From Lachnospiraceae bacterium FE2018 (GTDB lineage Bacteria; Bacillota; Clostridia; Lachnospirales; Lachnospiraceae): 33,220 bases of DNA. This document shows positions 25,880-33,220 of the stretch, one piece after another (positions within the stretch are counted from its first letter, which is position 1; each line of letters begins with the position of its first letter). The translations under genes were made by a program, and so were the position numbers. The notes under the pieces were generated by a model, which saw only the letters and a list, made by a program, of their open reading frames with translations, did not search any database and was not told where the DNA came from. Location: the NCBI GenBank assembly GCA_000702845.1, contig JNKK01000029.1, positions 1-33,220 of the forward strand, given 5' to 3'.

Positions 25880-28225
25880 TTAACCGCGCCGGTTGCGGCC
25901 GCGTTTCGGCTTGATGCTCTGCAGCTCGCTCCGATCCTTCTTCTGTTTCTTTCCGCTGCCCTTATTTGCAGCATTACCTGCGGAAGCAGCTGCCTTGCCG
26001 GCTGTTCCGGCTGCATTGACAGCTGACTGCGCTGCCGCAGCTGATCCTGTTCCTGCCGCTGCAGCTTTTACCGGTTTTTCGATGACACGGTTCTTTCCGA
26101 TCTTTGTCTTAAAGATATACCAGACCGGAGATGCAAGCAGGATTGATGAATAGGTACCTGCAATGATACCGACGATAATCGGAAGTGAGAATTCCTTGAC
26201 CGACGGCACACCCATCAGGTAAAGCACGAAGATTGTAATCAGCGTGGTCAGGGATGTGTACAGGCTTCGTGTCATTGTATCGGTAACTGCCTGATTGACA
26301 CCCTCTGACAGCGTTCTGCCTCTTGATGCCATTGCTTCACGGATACGGTCAAATACAACGATGGTCGCATTGATCGAGTAACCGAGAATTGTAAGCATGA
26401 CAGCGATGAAAGTGCTGCCCACGGAAGAACGTGATACGACATAGAACATAAATACAATCAGGATGTCGTGTGCCAGCGCAATAACCGCTGCGGTTGCGAA
26501 CCGGAGATCGCGGAAACGGATCCAGATATATACCAGCATCAGAATAATCGCAATCACCACGGCACGGATCGCGTTGGAACGCATCTCGCCACTGATGATG
26601 GATGAGATATTCTCAGCAGTAATTGTCGCTGCATCTACTTTTTCAAAGTTATCTGCAAGCGCTGTGTTGAGCTGTTCACGCTCATCAACAGAGAGCTCAC
26701 GTGTCTTGATGATAACCTGGTTGGAAGCGGTTACCTTCTGGAACTGAATATTTGCGTCTCCGGTTACTTCCTGTACAACCGGCTGAACTTTGCTGTCCAG
26801 ATCCTCAAGGCTCATGTCCTCGCCGAAATCAACCGTTGTAGCTGTTCCGCCGATGAAGTCCAGACTGAAGTTGATCGGACGTCCGTCGCGCGCATTATTG
26901 ACTGCCATTCCGATCGGTCCGAGTGCGATCAGAACGATGGAAATAGTAAATGCAATGGCGCGTTTTCCGAGGATATTGCGTGCCTTACGCGGCTCGATCT
27001 TGCCGTAGTATTTCTCGTCCTTAGCACCCAGTCCGTAGAAAACATTGATCAGGAGTCTGGAAAGAACCAGTGCACTGAACATGGAAATAATAACACCGAG
27101 TGCCAGTGTATATGCGAATCCCTTAATGGTACCGGTGCCAAGGAATGCAAGGACTGCAGCTGCAATCAGCGTCGTGACGTTGCCGTCCAGAATCGCGGAG
27201 AAAGCCTTGCTGTAGCCGGCACGAATCGCGCCGCGAATGGTATTTCCGTTGCCGATTTCCTCTTTTGTTCTCGTGTAGATAATGACATTTGCGTCCACGG
27301 CCATACCGATCGTCAGGATCAGACCTGCAATACCCGGCAGGGTCAGGGTGATCTCAAACGCATTGATCATGGCAATGTCCAGAAGTGCAAAAAGGACCAG
27401 CGCCCATCCTGCTGCCAGACCGGAAACACGGAACAGCACGATCATCAGAAGAATGACAATGCAGATGCCGATGATACCTGCCTTAACACTGGTAGCCAGC
27501 GCGTCCTGTCCCAGCTGCGCTCCGACGACATTGGAGTAAACCTCCTGCAGTTCCAGCGACAGGGAACCGATACGGATGTTGGATGCAAGATTACGCGCCT
27601 CCTCGATGGAGCTCATGCCTGTAATCTCGGCTTTTCCGCCGGTGATCTTTGTCTGAACGGTCGGATTGCTGATAACATTGCCGTCATAGACGATGGCAAT
27701 ACGCTTGCCGACATTATTGCCGGTTGCTTCTGCAAATTTATCAGCGCCTTCTGTGGTCAGCGTCAGTTCTACAACGTACTGATGCTCACCAGTGGTCTGA
27801 TTCTGTGTTGCGACACCTTCCGCGCCCGCAATATCAGTACCGGCAAGAACGACATTTCCGTCCTCATCCTGAAATTCCAGAGAACCCGGTTTGCCCAGTT
27901 CTTCCAGTATCTTATTGGCATCGCTGACGCCCGGAATCTCAACCGCGATACGGTTCAGACCCTGCTTATAGACCTGTGCCTCTGTGCTGTACTGGTCAAC
28001 ACGCTGCTGCAGCTTGAAGACCGTATCATCCATATCTTCCATGGACGGGTTGCCTTCTGTCGCTTCGTATGTAATGCTGACACCGCCGGAAAGATCCAGA
28101 CCTGTGTGAATGTGACGTGCGCTGCCGGTGTGATTCTCACCCCAGCCAAAGCTGACGGTGTAGCCCAACAGTGCAGTCAGTACCAGCATGACTACCAGTA
28201 CAATAATACTTTTACTTTTCTTCAT
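25880..28225 (-). CDS. secDF: Protein translocase subunit SecDF (fused SecD-SecF)
   Basis: Membrane component that uses the proton gradient to help pull proteins across the membrane after SecYEG/SecA. In this 781-residue fusion, SecD occupies about residues 1-415 and SecF about 420-720. The SecD N-terminus has a membrane helix followed by the family segment HIHTGLDLSGGVSI. The transmembrane block includes DANVIIYTR. The SecF half begins after KRAIAFTISIV, with FSLDFIGGT, and later has NATIVVFDRIRE. About 12 membrane helices are expected. The last ~65 residues form an alanine-rich then lysine/arginine-rich cytoplasmic tail. The gene has its own promoter about 125 bases upstream. Confidence 0.97.
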   Translation of the reverse strand: MKKSKSIIVLVVMLVLTALLGYTVSFGWGENHTGSARHIHTGLDLSGGVSITYEATEGNPSMEDMDDTVFKLQQRVDQYSTEAQVYKQGLNRIAVEIPGVSDANKILEELGKPGSLEFQDEDGNVVLAGTDIAGAEGVATQNQTTGEHQYVVELTLTTEGADKFAEATGNNVGKRIAIVYDGNVISNPTVQTKITGGKAEITGMSSIEEARNLASNIRIGSLSLELQEVYSNVVGAQLGQDALATSVKAGIIGICIVILLMIVLFRVSGLAAGWALVLFALLDIAMINAFEITLTLPGIAGLILTIGMAVDANVIIYTRTKEEIGNGNTIRGAIRAGYSKAFSAILDGNVTTLIAAAVLAFLGTGTIKGFAYTLALGVIISMFSALVLSRLLINVFYGLGAKDEKYYGKIEPRKARNILGKRAIAFTISIVLIALGPIGMAVNNARDGRPINFSLDFIGGTATTVDFGEDMSLEDLDSKVQPVVQEVTGDANIQFQKVTASNQVIIKTRELSVDEREQLNTALADNFEKVDAATITAENISSIISGEMRSNAIRAVVIAIILMLVYIWIRFRDLRFATAAVIALAHDILIVFMFYVVSRSSVGSTFIAVMLTILGYSINATIVVFDRIREAMASRGRTLSEGVNQAVTDTMTRSLYTSLTTLITIFVLYLMGVPSVKEFSLPIIVGIIAGTYSSILLASPVWYIFKTKIGKNRVIEKPVKAAAAGTGSAAAAQSAVNAAGTAGKAAASAGNAANKGSGKKQKKDRSELQSIKPKRGRNRRG

Positions 28226-28348
28226 GACCCTGTCAACTCCTGTGATTGGTTCTCAGTCAGTCTGCAATGACCATTCCACGCAGCTGAAGGAACTAATTAA
28301 TAAAATGATATGGATACGCTGTAAAGAACAGTTCGCTCCAACTAAAAT

Positions 28349-28377
28349 ATATTAAACGATAATCCGGCTAATCTCAA
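28349..28377 (-). promoter_or_regulatory. Promoter of secDF
   Basis: Minus-strand TTGAGA (28372-28377) and TAATAT (28349-28354) are exactly 17 bases apart. They lie in the 187-base gap between scfB and secDF and give a leader of about 115 bases. Confidence 0.72.
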
Positions 28378-28412
28378 CTCTTTTTTGCAGAATTCTGTGG
28401 TTTTTCTCAGGT

Positions 28413-30077
28413 TCAGCCATCTGCAAGCGCCGCTTTGATCATCAGCGCGCACTCCACGCGCTTTTTCTGCATCGCACAGCCAATCTCGTAATTACCGTTG
28501 ATATCGCCTGTAAAATGATGTGCGTTTGCCGCACAGCCGCCGCTGCAGAAAAATCTTGAGAAGCAGGATGCACACTCGGGCTTTGCGTATACATTACAGT
28601 GTTTGAATTTCAGGACGAGATCTTCCCGCTTCACGCCTTCTGTGACATTGCCCATACAGAATTCATCGATTCCCACAAACTGATGACACGGATAGAGATC
28701 ACCCCACGGCGTTACGGCAAGATATTCCGTGCCGGATCCGCAGCCTGAAAGACGCTTGTAGACGCACGGTCCGCCTTCCAGATCAATCATAAAGTGGAAG
28801 AAATTAAACCCGCGGCCCTCTTTCTCCCGCCTGATGATCTCCTGCGCCAGAATGTCATATTGTTCCATGATAACCGGAAGATCTTCTTCCCGGATCGCGT
28901 AATCCATCTCCGGCGGTGCGACAACCGGCTCAACTGAGATCTGCTTAAATCCAAGATCTGCCAGATGAAGCACGTCTGCTGCAAAATCCAGATTGTAATG
29001 CGTAAAGGTACCGCGCACGTAATAATTATTCTGATGGCGCAATTCCGCGAATTTCTGAAATTTCGGAACGATGAGACCGTAACTGCTTTGTCCGCCGCGG
29101 AACGGCCGCATGCGGTTGTTTGTCTCCGGTCTGCCGTCGATGGAAAGAACGACATTTCCCATTTCACGGTTGCAGAACTCCATGATTTCGTCATTCAGCA
29201 GCACACCGTTCGTAGTCAGTGTGAACCGGAAATTCTTATTGTGCGCTTCTTCAATGGAGCGGCCATATTCAACGAGTTCTTTGACAACCGGCCAGTTGAG
29301 CGTCGGTTCTCCGCCGAAAAAGTCCACCTCCAGATTCCGCCGGTTTCCGGAATTTGCCACAAGAAAATCCAGGGCCTGTTTTCCGACCTCTGCGGACATC
29401 ATTGCGCGGCGGCCATGGTATTCACCCTCTTCTGCAAAACAATATCTGCAGGCAAGATTGCAGTCATGCGCGATGTGAATACAGAGTGCCTTAACGACAG
29501 TCTGCCGCTGCGCGAATTCCTCGATGGCCGGACGGTAGGCATCTTCTGTATAGAGCATACCTGCTGCCCGCAGTTCCTCACACTCTTCACAGGCTGTGCG
29601 GATCTCTTCTCCGGCGTATTTTCCGTTAAGAACTGCCTGTACCTGTGAAACAACTGCCTCCGAATCAAGTCTGGTCTGAACCCCCTGAACGATACTGCCG
29701 CTGCCGCAGGAATCTGCAAGCGTACCGCAGTCACCGGCATTCTCTGCGCAGTCAGGCGCTTCCACCGCACTGCACTTCCCGGTGCTTTCTGCACAGTCAG
29801 GCGCTTCCGCCGCACTGCACTTCCCGGTGCTTTCTGCGCAGTCAGGCGCTTCCGCCGCACTGCACTTCCCGGCATTCTCTGCACAGCCGGATGTACAGGA
29901 TGCTTCTGCAGATGCAGGATGATCTGCACCGGCGGTCCCGGCGGCAGCAGAGCAAAGCCCAGGCAGGTCGTTCAGAACCTCAAGCACATCGTATACAACA
30001 TCATCCACAACGTGGACGGCGCTGCTGCAGACATCCAGTGCTATATTGTATCCGTTATTTTTAAATAAATGTACCAA
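28413..30077 (-). CDS. scfB: SCIFF-peptide thioether maturase (radical SAM/SPASM) with a Cys-rich repeat insertion
   Basis: Modifies the SCIFF peptide encoded just upstream by forming a thioether cross-link, using S-adenosylmethionine and iron-sulphur clusters. The 554-residue protein begins with the leader-binding (RRE-like) strand-helix MVHLFKNNGYNIALDV up to VVYDVLEVLND. The radical SAM motif is CNLACRYC (Cys206, 210, 213), followed by FFGGEPT. The C-terminal SPASM/twitch region contains about ten cysteines between 438 and 534, including the CFSRFFCSGGC segment (505-515). Known relatives are about 450 residues. The excess is a block at about 41-127 with 11 cysteines, largely three 15-residue repeats of the form AESTGKCSAAEAPDC. 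It splits the RRE from its continuation at about 128-197. The start is a TTG with GGGAGG five bases before it, and the reading frame is intact. Confidence 0.93.
   Translation of the reverse strand: MVHLFKNNGYNIALDVCSSAVHVVDDVVYDVLEVLNDLPGLCSAAAGTAGADHPASAEASCTSGCAENAGKCSAAEAPDCAESTGKCSAAEAPDCAESTGKCSAVEAPDCAENAGDCGTLADSCGSGSIVQGVQTRLDSEAVVSQVQAVLNGKYAGEEIRTACEECEELRAAGMLYTEDAYRPAIEEFAQRQTVVKALCIHIAHDCNLACRYCFAEEGEYHGRRAMMSAEVGKQALDFLVANSGNRRNLEVDFFGGEPTLNWPVVKELVEYGRSIEEAHNKNFRFTLTTNGVLLNDEIMEFCNREMGNVVLSIDGRPETNNRMRPFRGGQSSYGLIVPKFQKFAELRHQNNYYVRGTFTHYNLDFAADVLHLADLGFKQISVEPVVAPPEMDYAIREEDLPVIMEQYDILAQEIIRREKEGRGFNFFHFMIDLEGGPCVYKRLSGCGSGTEYLAVTPWGDLYPCHQFVGIDEFCMGNVTEGVKREDLVLKFKHCNVYAKPECASCFSRFFCSGGCAANAHHFTGDINGNYEIGCAMQKKRVECALMIKAALADG
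29748..29882 (-). repeat. Three 45-bp in-frame tandem repeats inside scfB
   Basis: Three adjacent 45-base units encode residues 66-80, 81-95 and 96-110 of the maturase. The peptides are AENAGKCSAAEAPDC, AESTGKCSAAEAPDC and AESTGKCSAVEAPDC. A partial fourth copy (AENAGDCG) follows. The units are nearly identical in DNA, suggesting recent duplication, and each carries two cysteines. Copy number probably varies between strains. Confidence 0.93.
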
Positions 30078-30100
30078 ACTGTCCTCCCACTGAAAAGCAA

Positions 30101-30138
30101 AACAAAAGGTGCTCAGGTGTGTCTTCCGACAGCACCTG
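30101..30138 (-). terminator. Attenuator-like hairpin between scfA and scfB
   Basis: On the minus strand CAGGTG and CACCTG (30133-30138 with 30114-30119), plus TGTC/GACA, close a GGAA tetraloop with one bulged base. An overlapping alternative pairs GGTGCT with AGCACC. A T-rich run (TTTTGTTTTG) follows. It lies about 40 bases past scfA and would let most transcripts stop there, giving more peptide than enzyme. Confidence 0.6.
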
Positions 30139-30177
30139 AAACACCTCGCTTATGCGTCATTCAACTATCTGCTGTTC

Positions 30178-30327
30178 TTAGTTTTTCTTTTCCTGCTCGC
30201 AAACCTGATTGCCGACTGTGCAGGAAGTCTTGCATGCGGACTGGCAGGAAGTCTGGCACTCGCCGCATCCACCCTTTTTAACTGTGCTCTGAAGGCTCTT
30301 TGTATTCAGTGTCTTAATATGTTTCAT
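30178..30327 (-). CDS. scfA: SCIFF ribosomally made precursor peptide (six cysteines in forty-five residues)
   Basis: A 49-residue peptide that is the substrate of the neighbouring radical SAM maturase. The leader MKHIKTLNTKSLQSTVKKGG is followed by a core with exactly six cysteines at 21, 24, 28, 32, 36 and 43, the defining SCIFF layout. The segment CQSACKTSCTVGNQ (28-41) matches the near-invariant family core. In the studied CteA/CteB system, as I recall, the thioether joins Cys32 to Thr37, and both residues are present here at those positions. AAGGAGGAC precedes the ATG, and an extended -10 promoter lies upstream. The peptide is almost universal in Clostridia but its physiological role is not established. 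It is followed by an attenuator and then scfB. Confidence 0.95.
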   Translation of the reverse strand: MKHIKTLNTKSLQSTVKKGGCGECQTSCQSACKTSCTVGNQVCEQEKKN

Positions 30328-30365
30328 TAGGATGTCCTCCTTCTTTCTTTTTCATTAACGTGTAC

Positions 30366-30394
30366 AGTATAGCACATGGTCTCTCTGTTTAAAA
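30366..30394 (-). promoter_or_regulatory. Promoter of scfA-scfB
   Basis: Minus-strand TATACT (30366-30371) is preceded by TGC, giving an extended -10. The -35 at 17-base spacing is poor (TTTTAA, 30389-30394), as is usual for extended -10 promoters. The start codon is about 40 bases downstream. Confidence 0.65.
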
Positions 30395-30408
30395 GTGTTT
30401 TTTTATGA

Positions 30409-32034
30409 TTAGCGGTACACCCGCAGCAGTTCCAGCACGCGTACAATCTTAGACCCCATGGGGTAATGCAGCATCTCTTCCCGTGTGGTTCGGGAAATCA
30501 CAACATACCCGATCAGGTAGACGGGGATTGCGGTCAGAATCGCAATGATGACTGCTATTGAGGGTCGTCTGGTCAGACGGAACAACAGCTGATAAATGCC
30601 GAACGCAGCCACTCCCATGACTGCTGAAGCCAGCAGTGGAAACAGATAGGTCTGCAGCAGTTCATTCCGGAACCGCAGATACTTGTGCAGCATGAATCCG
30701 TTCAGTACCGTATAAAAAACTGCAAACAGCAGGTTTGCGAGCATCACCCAGTAAATGCCGCCGGCCGGCCAGATCATCAGAATGACTGCGAGAATCACCA
30801 GATTCAGAATCAGTGATGCAGACGCATTGATCAATGCCGTCCTCTGCTTTCCGATCGACTGCAGGACACTTGCCGTTATCGTGGAGAGCGCACCGAACAG
30901 CACAAACAGCGATCCTGTCAGCAGAAGCTTCGCCGCCAGCGCTGTCGCAGACGGAAACAGTACTCCCATGATCGGGTAGGCCAGCACGGTCAATCCGATC
31001 ATTGACGGGATGCACAGGAACATTGTCAGACGGATTGTCTGTGAAATCTGATGATTTGCGCGGTCCAGATCCCCGACCGCATAATCTCCGGATACCTCCG
31101 GCATCATGGCTGAAGCGCTGGCAGAAGCAAGTGCAAGCGGAATATTGATCACCGGCAGATAGTAGTTGCTGTACTCTCCGTATGCCGCCGAAATTGTCTC
31201 GGAGGCAATCCCGCGCACGCCCTGCAGACTCGAGAACAGATAGCTGTCCAGATAAGTGCTCGCATTATTGACGAATGTCGTGAAAATGACCGGTGTAATC
31301 ATTAGTGCGATCACCCGGAAAACTTCTCCATAGGTTTCTTCTCCGCCGTTCGGGTCACGTCTTCGCTCACGCGCAAAATACTTCCGGTTCAGCGCATAGA
31401 CCAGACACATGAACAAAAGACCTGTCAGCACGCCGGCTCCGGTACCCATCGTTCCGCCCATGGAACCGAAGATCGCTGCCTGCACACCACCGCCCGGTGC
31501 GAAATGCCGGATCAGAAGCCAGGCAGCCAGAACGCTGACCACCGCATTAACAATCTGTTCCGCGATCTGTGAGACTGACGTCGGCGTCATTGTATGATGC
31601 GCCTGAAAATATCCGCGCAGCACACCCAGAATGGCCGAGAGAAAAATCGTCGGGGCCAGAACACGCAGCGCAGGCAGTGCGTTCTGCTGGTTTGCCGGCA
31701 GCAGAAATGATCCTCCGAAGAAAGCGATGAATGCCGTAATGCCGCCAACCATAACTGCATACATTAGCGCCCCGCGGAAAACCTTCTGCGCATTCTTATA
31801 CTGCCTCAGTGCCAGACGCTCTGAGACAATCTTGGAAACCGCCATCGGGATGCTGTAGGACGAAATCAGAAGCAGAATACTGTACAGGCTGCTCGCAAAT
31901 CCGTAGTAACCCAGACCCACTGCTCCCAGCACTGCGCCGAGCGGCCGGCGGTATATTAAACCTATGATGCGGGAAATGATGGTGGCCACCATCAGGATCG
32001 ACGCATTTTTTACAAGATTATTTTTTTTAGCCAT
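30409..32034 (-). CDS. SpoVB/MurJ-like polysaccharide flippase (MOP superfamily)
   Basis: A 541-residue polytopic membrane protein with about 14 hydrophobic helices, of the polysaccharide-biosynthesis/MviN-like branch of the MOP exporter superfamily. The N-terminus MAKKNNLVKNASILMVATII and following RIIGLIYRRPLGAVLG, then GYYGFASSLYSILLLISS, are typical of SpoVB-like proteins in clostridia. Such proteins move lipid-linked saccharides, such as lipid II, across the membrane during cell-wall or spore-cortex synthesis. Whether this copy acts in growth, sporulation or surface polysaccharide export is not visible. The ribosome site before the ATG is weak (GGAT). It is 81 bases downstream of ung and may share its transcript. 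Confidence 0.9.
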   Translation of the reverse strand: MAKKNNLVKNASILMVATIISRIIGLIYRRPLGAVLGAVGLGYYGFASSLYSILLLISSYSIPMAVSKIVSERLALRQYKNAQKVFRGALMYAVMVGGITAFIAFFGGSFLLPANQQNALPALRVLAPTIFLSAILGVLRGYFQAHHTMTPTSVSQIAEQIVNAVVSVLAAWLLIRHFAPGGGVQAAIFGSMGGTMGTGAGVLTGLLFMCLVYALNRKYFARERRRDPNGGEETYGEVFRVIALMITPVIFTTFVNNASTYLDSYLFSSLQGVRGIASETISAAYGEYSNYYLPVINIPLALASASASAMMPEVSGDYAVGDLDRANHQISQTIRLTMFLCIPSMIGLTVLAYPIMGVLFPSATALAAKLLLTGSLFVLFGALSTITASVLQSIGKQRTALINASASLILNLVILAVILMIWPAGGIYWVMLANLLFAVFYTVLNGFMLHKYLRFRNELLQTYLFPLLASAVMGVAAFGIYQLLFRLTRRPSIAVIIAILTAIPVYLIGYVVISRTTREEMLHYPMGSKIVRVLELLRVYR

Positions 32035-32115
32035 AGAAATCCGTCACATTTATATCCCTGCATGCTGCAGATTCAGTCAGGAGGATACTAACTCCGTCAG
32101 CGGGAATCTGTATTG

Positions 32116-32793
32116 TCATCTTATGTTCTCAATCTGCCAGTCGATCGGCGCAAGACCGTTCGCCTGCAGAAAAGCATTTGTTTTTGAAAATGGTCTGCTT
32201 CCGAAAAACCCTCTGTAAGCAGAAAGCGGGCTCGGATGCGGCGCCTGCAAAATCAAATGATTCGGATTGGTAATCATCGGTGCCTTGCGCTGTGCCGGCC
32301 TTCCCCAGAGAATGAACACAATCGGCTGATCCTGTTCCGCCAGCACGCGGATCGCAGCATCTGTAAACTGTTCCCAGCCAATATCCCTGTGCGAATTCGC
32401 CTGATGCGCGCGTACAGTCAATACTGTATTCAGCAGCAGAACCCCCTGTTCCGCCCATTTTACAAGACTTCCGTGATTGGGAATTGTGCAGCCGAGATCA
32501 TCGTGCAGTTCCTGATAAATATTCACCAGCGAAGGCGGAATCTGCACACCCGGTTTTACTGAAAAACAAAGCCCCTCAGCCTGTCCCGGCTCGTGGTACG
32601 GATCCTGTCCGAGAATCACCACTTTCACCTTCTCCAGCGGTGTAAAATGAAACGCATTGAAGATTTCATCTGCAGGCGGATAGACGACAGCCGTGCGGTA
32701 TTCTCTTCCTACGGTCTCAAATAATGTCCTGTAATACGGCTTGCGGAACTCCGGACGAAGTGCCGCTTCCCACGCACCTGTAATGGGTGGCAT
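32116..32793 (-). CDS. ung: Uracil-DNA glycosylase, family 1
   Basis: Removes uracil from DNA to start base-excision repair. The 225-residue length is normal. The water-activating motif GQDPYH (62-67, catalytic Asp64) and the leucine-loop motif HPSPLSAYRGF (from 186, catalytic His186) are both present. LLNTVLTVRAHQANSH and FILWGRPAQ match family 1. GAGGAGG lies before the ATG. A GC-rich hairpin (about 32830-32850) sits in the short leader. Confidence 0.98.
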   Translation of the reverse strand: MPPITGAWEAALRPEFRKPYYRTLFETVGREYRTAVVYPPADEIFNAFHFTPLEKVKVVILGQDPYHEPGQAEGLCFSVKPGVQIPPSLVNIYQELHDDLGCTIPNHGSLVKWAEQGVLLLNTVLTVRAHQANSHRDIGWEQFTDAAIRVLAEQDQPIVFILWGRPAQRKAPMITNPNHLILQAPHPSPLSAYRGFFGSRPFSKTNAFLQANGLAPIDWQIENIR

Positions 32794-32855
32794 AGTATCG
32801 CCTCCTCAATCTGATACAAAATGGGGTTTCCGGGGGCATGCCTGCCCCGGGACGC

Positions 32856-33220
32856 AGTTTTCATGATCCGTGTTTCTCTATCTGTCCAGAGTTGGCCTGA
32901 TCCTGCATCCGCGTCTCTTGTTTTTTTGCAGTTGCGGATGCACTTTTTTTCCTTCTGACAGCTTGGTCTGTCTGGCTTTTGTCTGATTGTGCATCTGCAT
33001 TCCTTGCTTCCTGGCAGTTGCGGATGCACTTTTTATCCTTCCGGCCGTTTGCTCTGTCCGGCTTTTGTCTGATTGGGCATCCGCATCCCCTGCTTTCTGG
33101 CAGTTGCGGATGCATTTTTCTTGATTTGATTCCTTCGGCCGATTCATTTCTCTGGATTTTGGGCATCCGCATCCCTTAATTCCTGGCAGTTGCGGATGCA
33201 CTTTTCTTGACTTGATTCCT
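32856..33220. repeat. 86-bp tandem repeat, each unit with a terminator-like hairpin
   Basis: The conserved arm pair GCATCCGCA...TGCGGATGC recurs four times, with left arms beginning at 32905, 32991, 33077 and 33163, a period of exactly 86 bases. Right arms are at about 32933-32942, 33019-33028, 33105-33113 and 33191-33199. Each is followed on the plus strand by a run of four to seven T residues. Flanks are also related, for example TTTTGTCTGATT before copies 2 and 3, and TTGATTCCT after copies 3 and 4. The last unit runs to the window edge, so more copies may follow. The period is not a multiple of three, so the open frames across it are unlikely to be real. A GC-rich hairpin at 32830-32850 may be a decayed extra copy. 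No gene is present between ung and the window end. Confidence 0.9.

Noticed and set aside
32709-33201. Overlapping minus-strand frames with repeated Cys-Ile-Arg-Asn-Cys-type peptides
   Set aside because: They arise from the 86-bp repeat, whose period is not divisible by three, so the same DNA is read in different frames in successive units.
1-33220. CRISPR arrays, insertion sequences, prophage genes, tRNA or rRNA
   Set aside because: None was seen; the only tandem repeats are the 86-bp array, the scfB 45-bp repeats and the Thr-Pro tract, and no transposase or integrase gene is present.

Overview
The window looks like a chromosomal segment of an anaerobic Firmicute of the class Clostridia, most likely Lachnospiraceae. 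Supporting signs are strong AAGGAGG-type ribosome sites, a SCIFF peptide with its radical SAM maturase, a SpoVB-like flippase, bifunctional RelA/SpoT, HemZ, fused SecDF, a corrinoid protein with its RACo-type activator, and a HisRS whose sequence resembles Lachnospiraceae enzymes. Family placement is inferred from gene content, not from a search. Almost every gene is on the minus strand; the one clear exception is a PocR/AraC regulator.

Layout from left to right. Positions 1-896 carry no convincing gene, only pyrimidine-rich DNA with several hairpins. Positions 897-2834 hold a GMP synthase that lacks its glutaminase domain and an upstream PfkB-family kinase. Positions 2995-3951 encode a zinc-ribbon membrane protein with a Thr-Pro stalk and a YARHG domain, flanked by its own promoter and terminator. 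Positions 4117-5873 are rpsB-tsf with a promoter and terminator. Positions 6064-11176 form a corrinoid module: a DUF2284 metal-binding protein, a RACo-like reductive activator, a corrinoid protein, a divergent PocR-AraC regulator, and a second corrinoid protein convergent with that regulator. No methyltransferase partner is present.

Positions 10517-23991 are a long co-directional run, read from right to left: apt, relA/spoT, an MBL hydrolase, hemZ, hisS, aspS, an alpha/beta hydrolase, argS, a HAD phosphatase, a CPBP protease and corrinoid protein 2. A good promoter lies just upstream of apt. recJ and secDF follow, with a promoter before secDF. Then comes the SCIFF pair: a 49-residue six-cysteine peptide (scfA) and its maturase (scfB), separated by an attenuator-like hairpin. 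A SpoVB-like flippase and ung complete the coding part. The right edge (32856-33220) is an 86-bp tandem repeat in which every unit carries the same hairpin followed by a T-run.

The most unusual item is scfB. Its N-terminal region is interrupted by a block of about 87 residues containing 11 cysteines, built largely from three 15-residue (45-bp) tandem repeats. Other points of interest are the glutaminase-less GuaA, the corrinoid module without a methyltransferase, the 86-bp hairpin array, and a recurring pattern of low-complexity insertions in otherwise conserved enzymes (ArgRS, HAD, HemZ, RACo).
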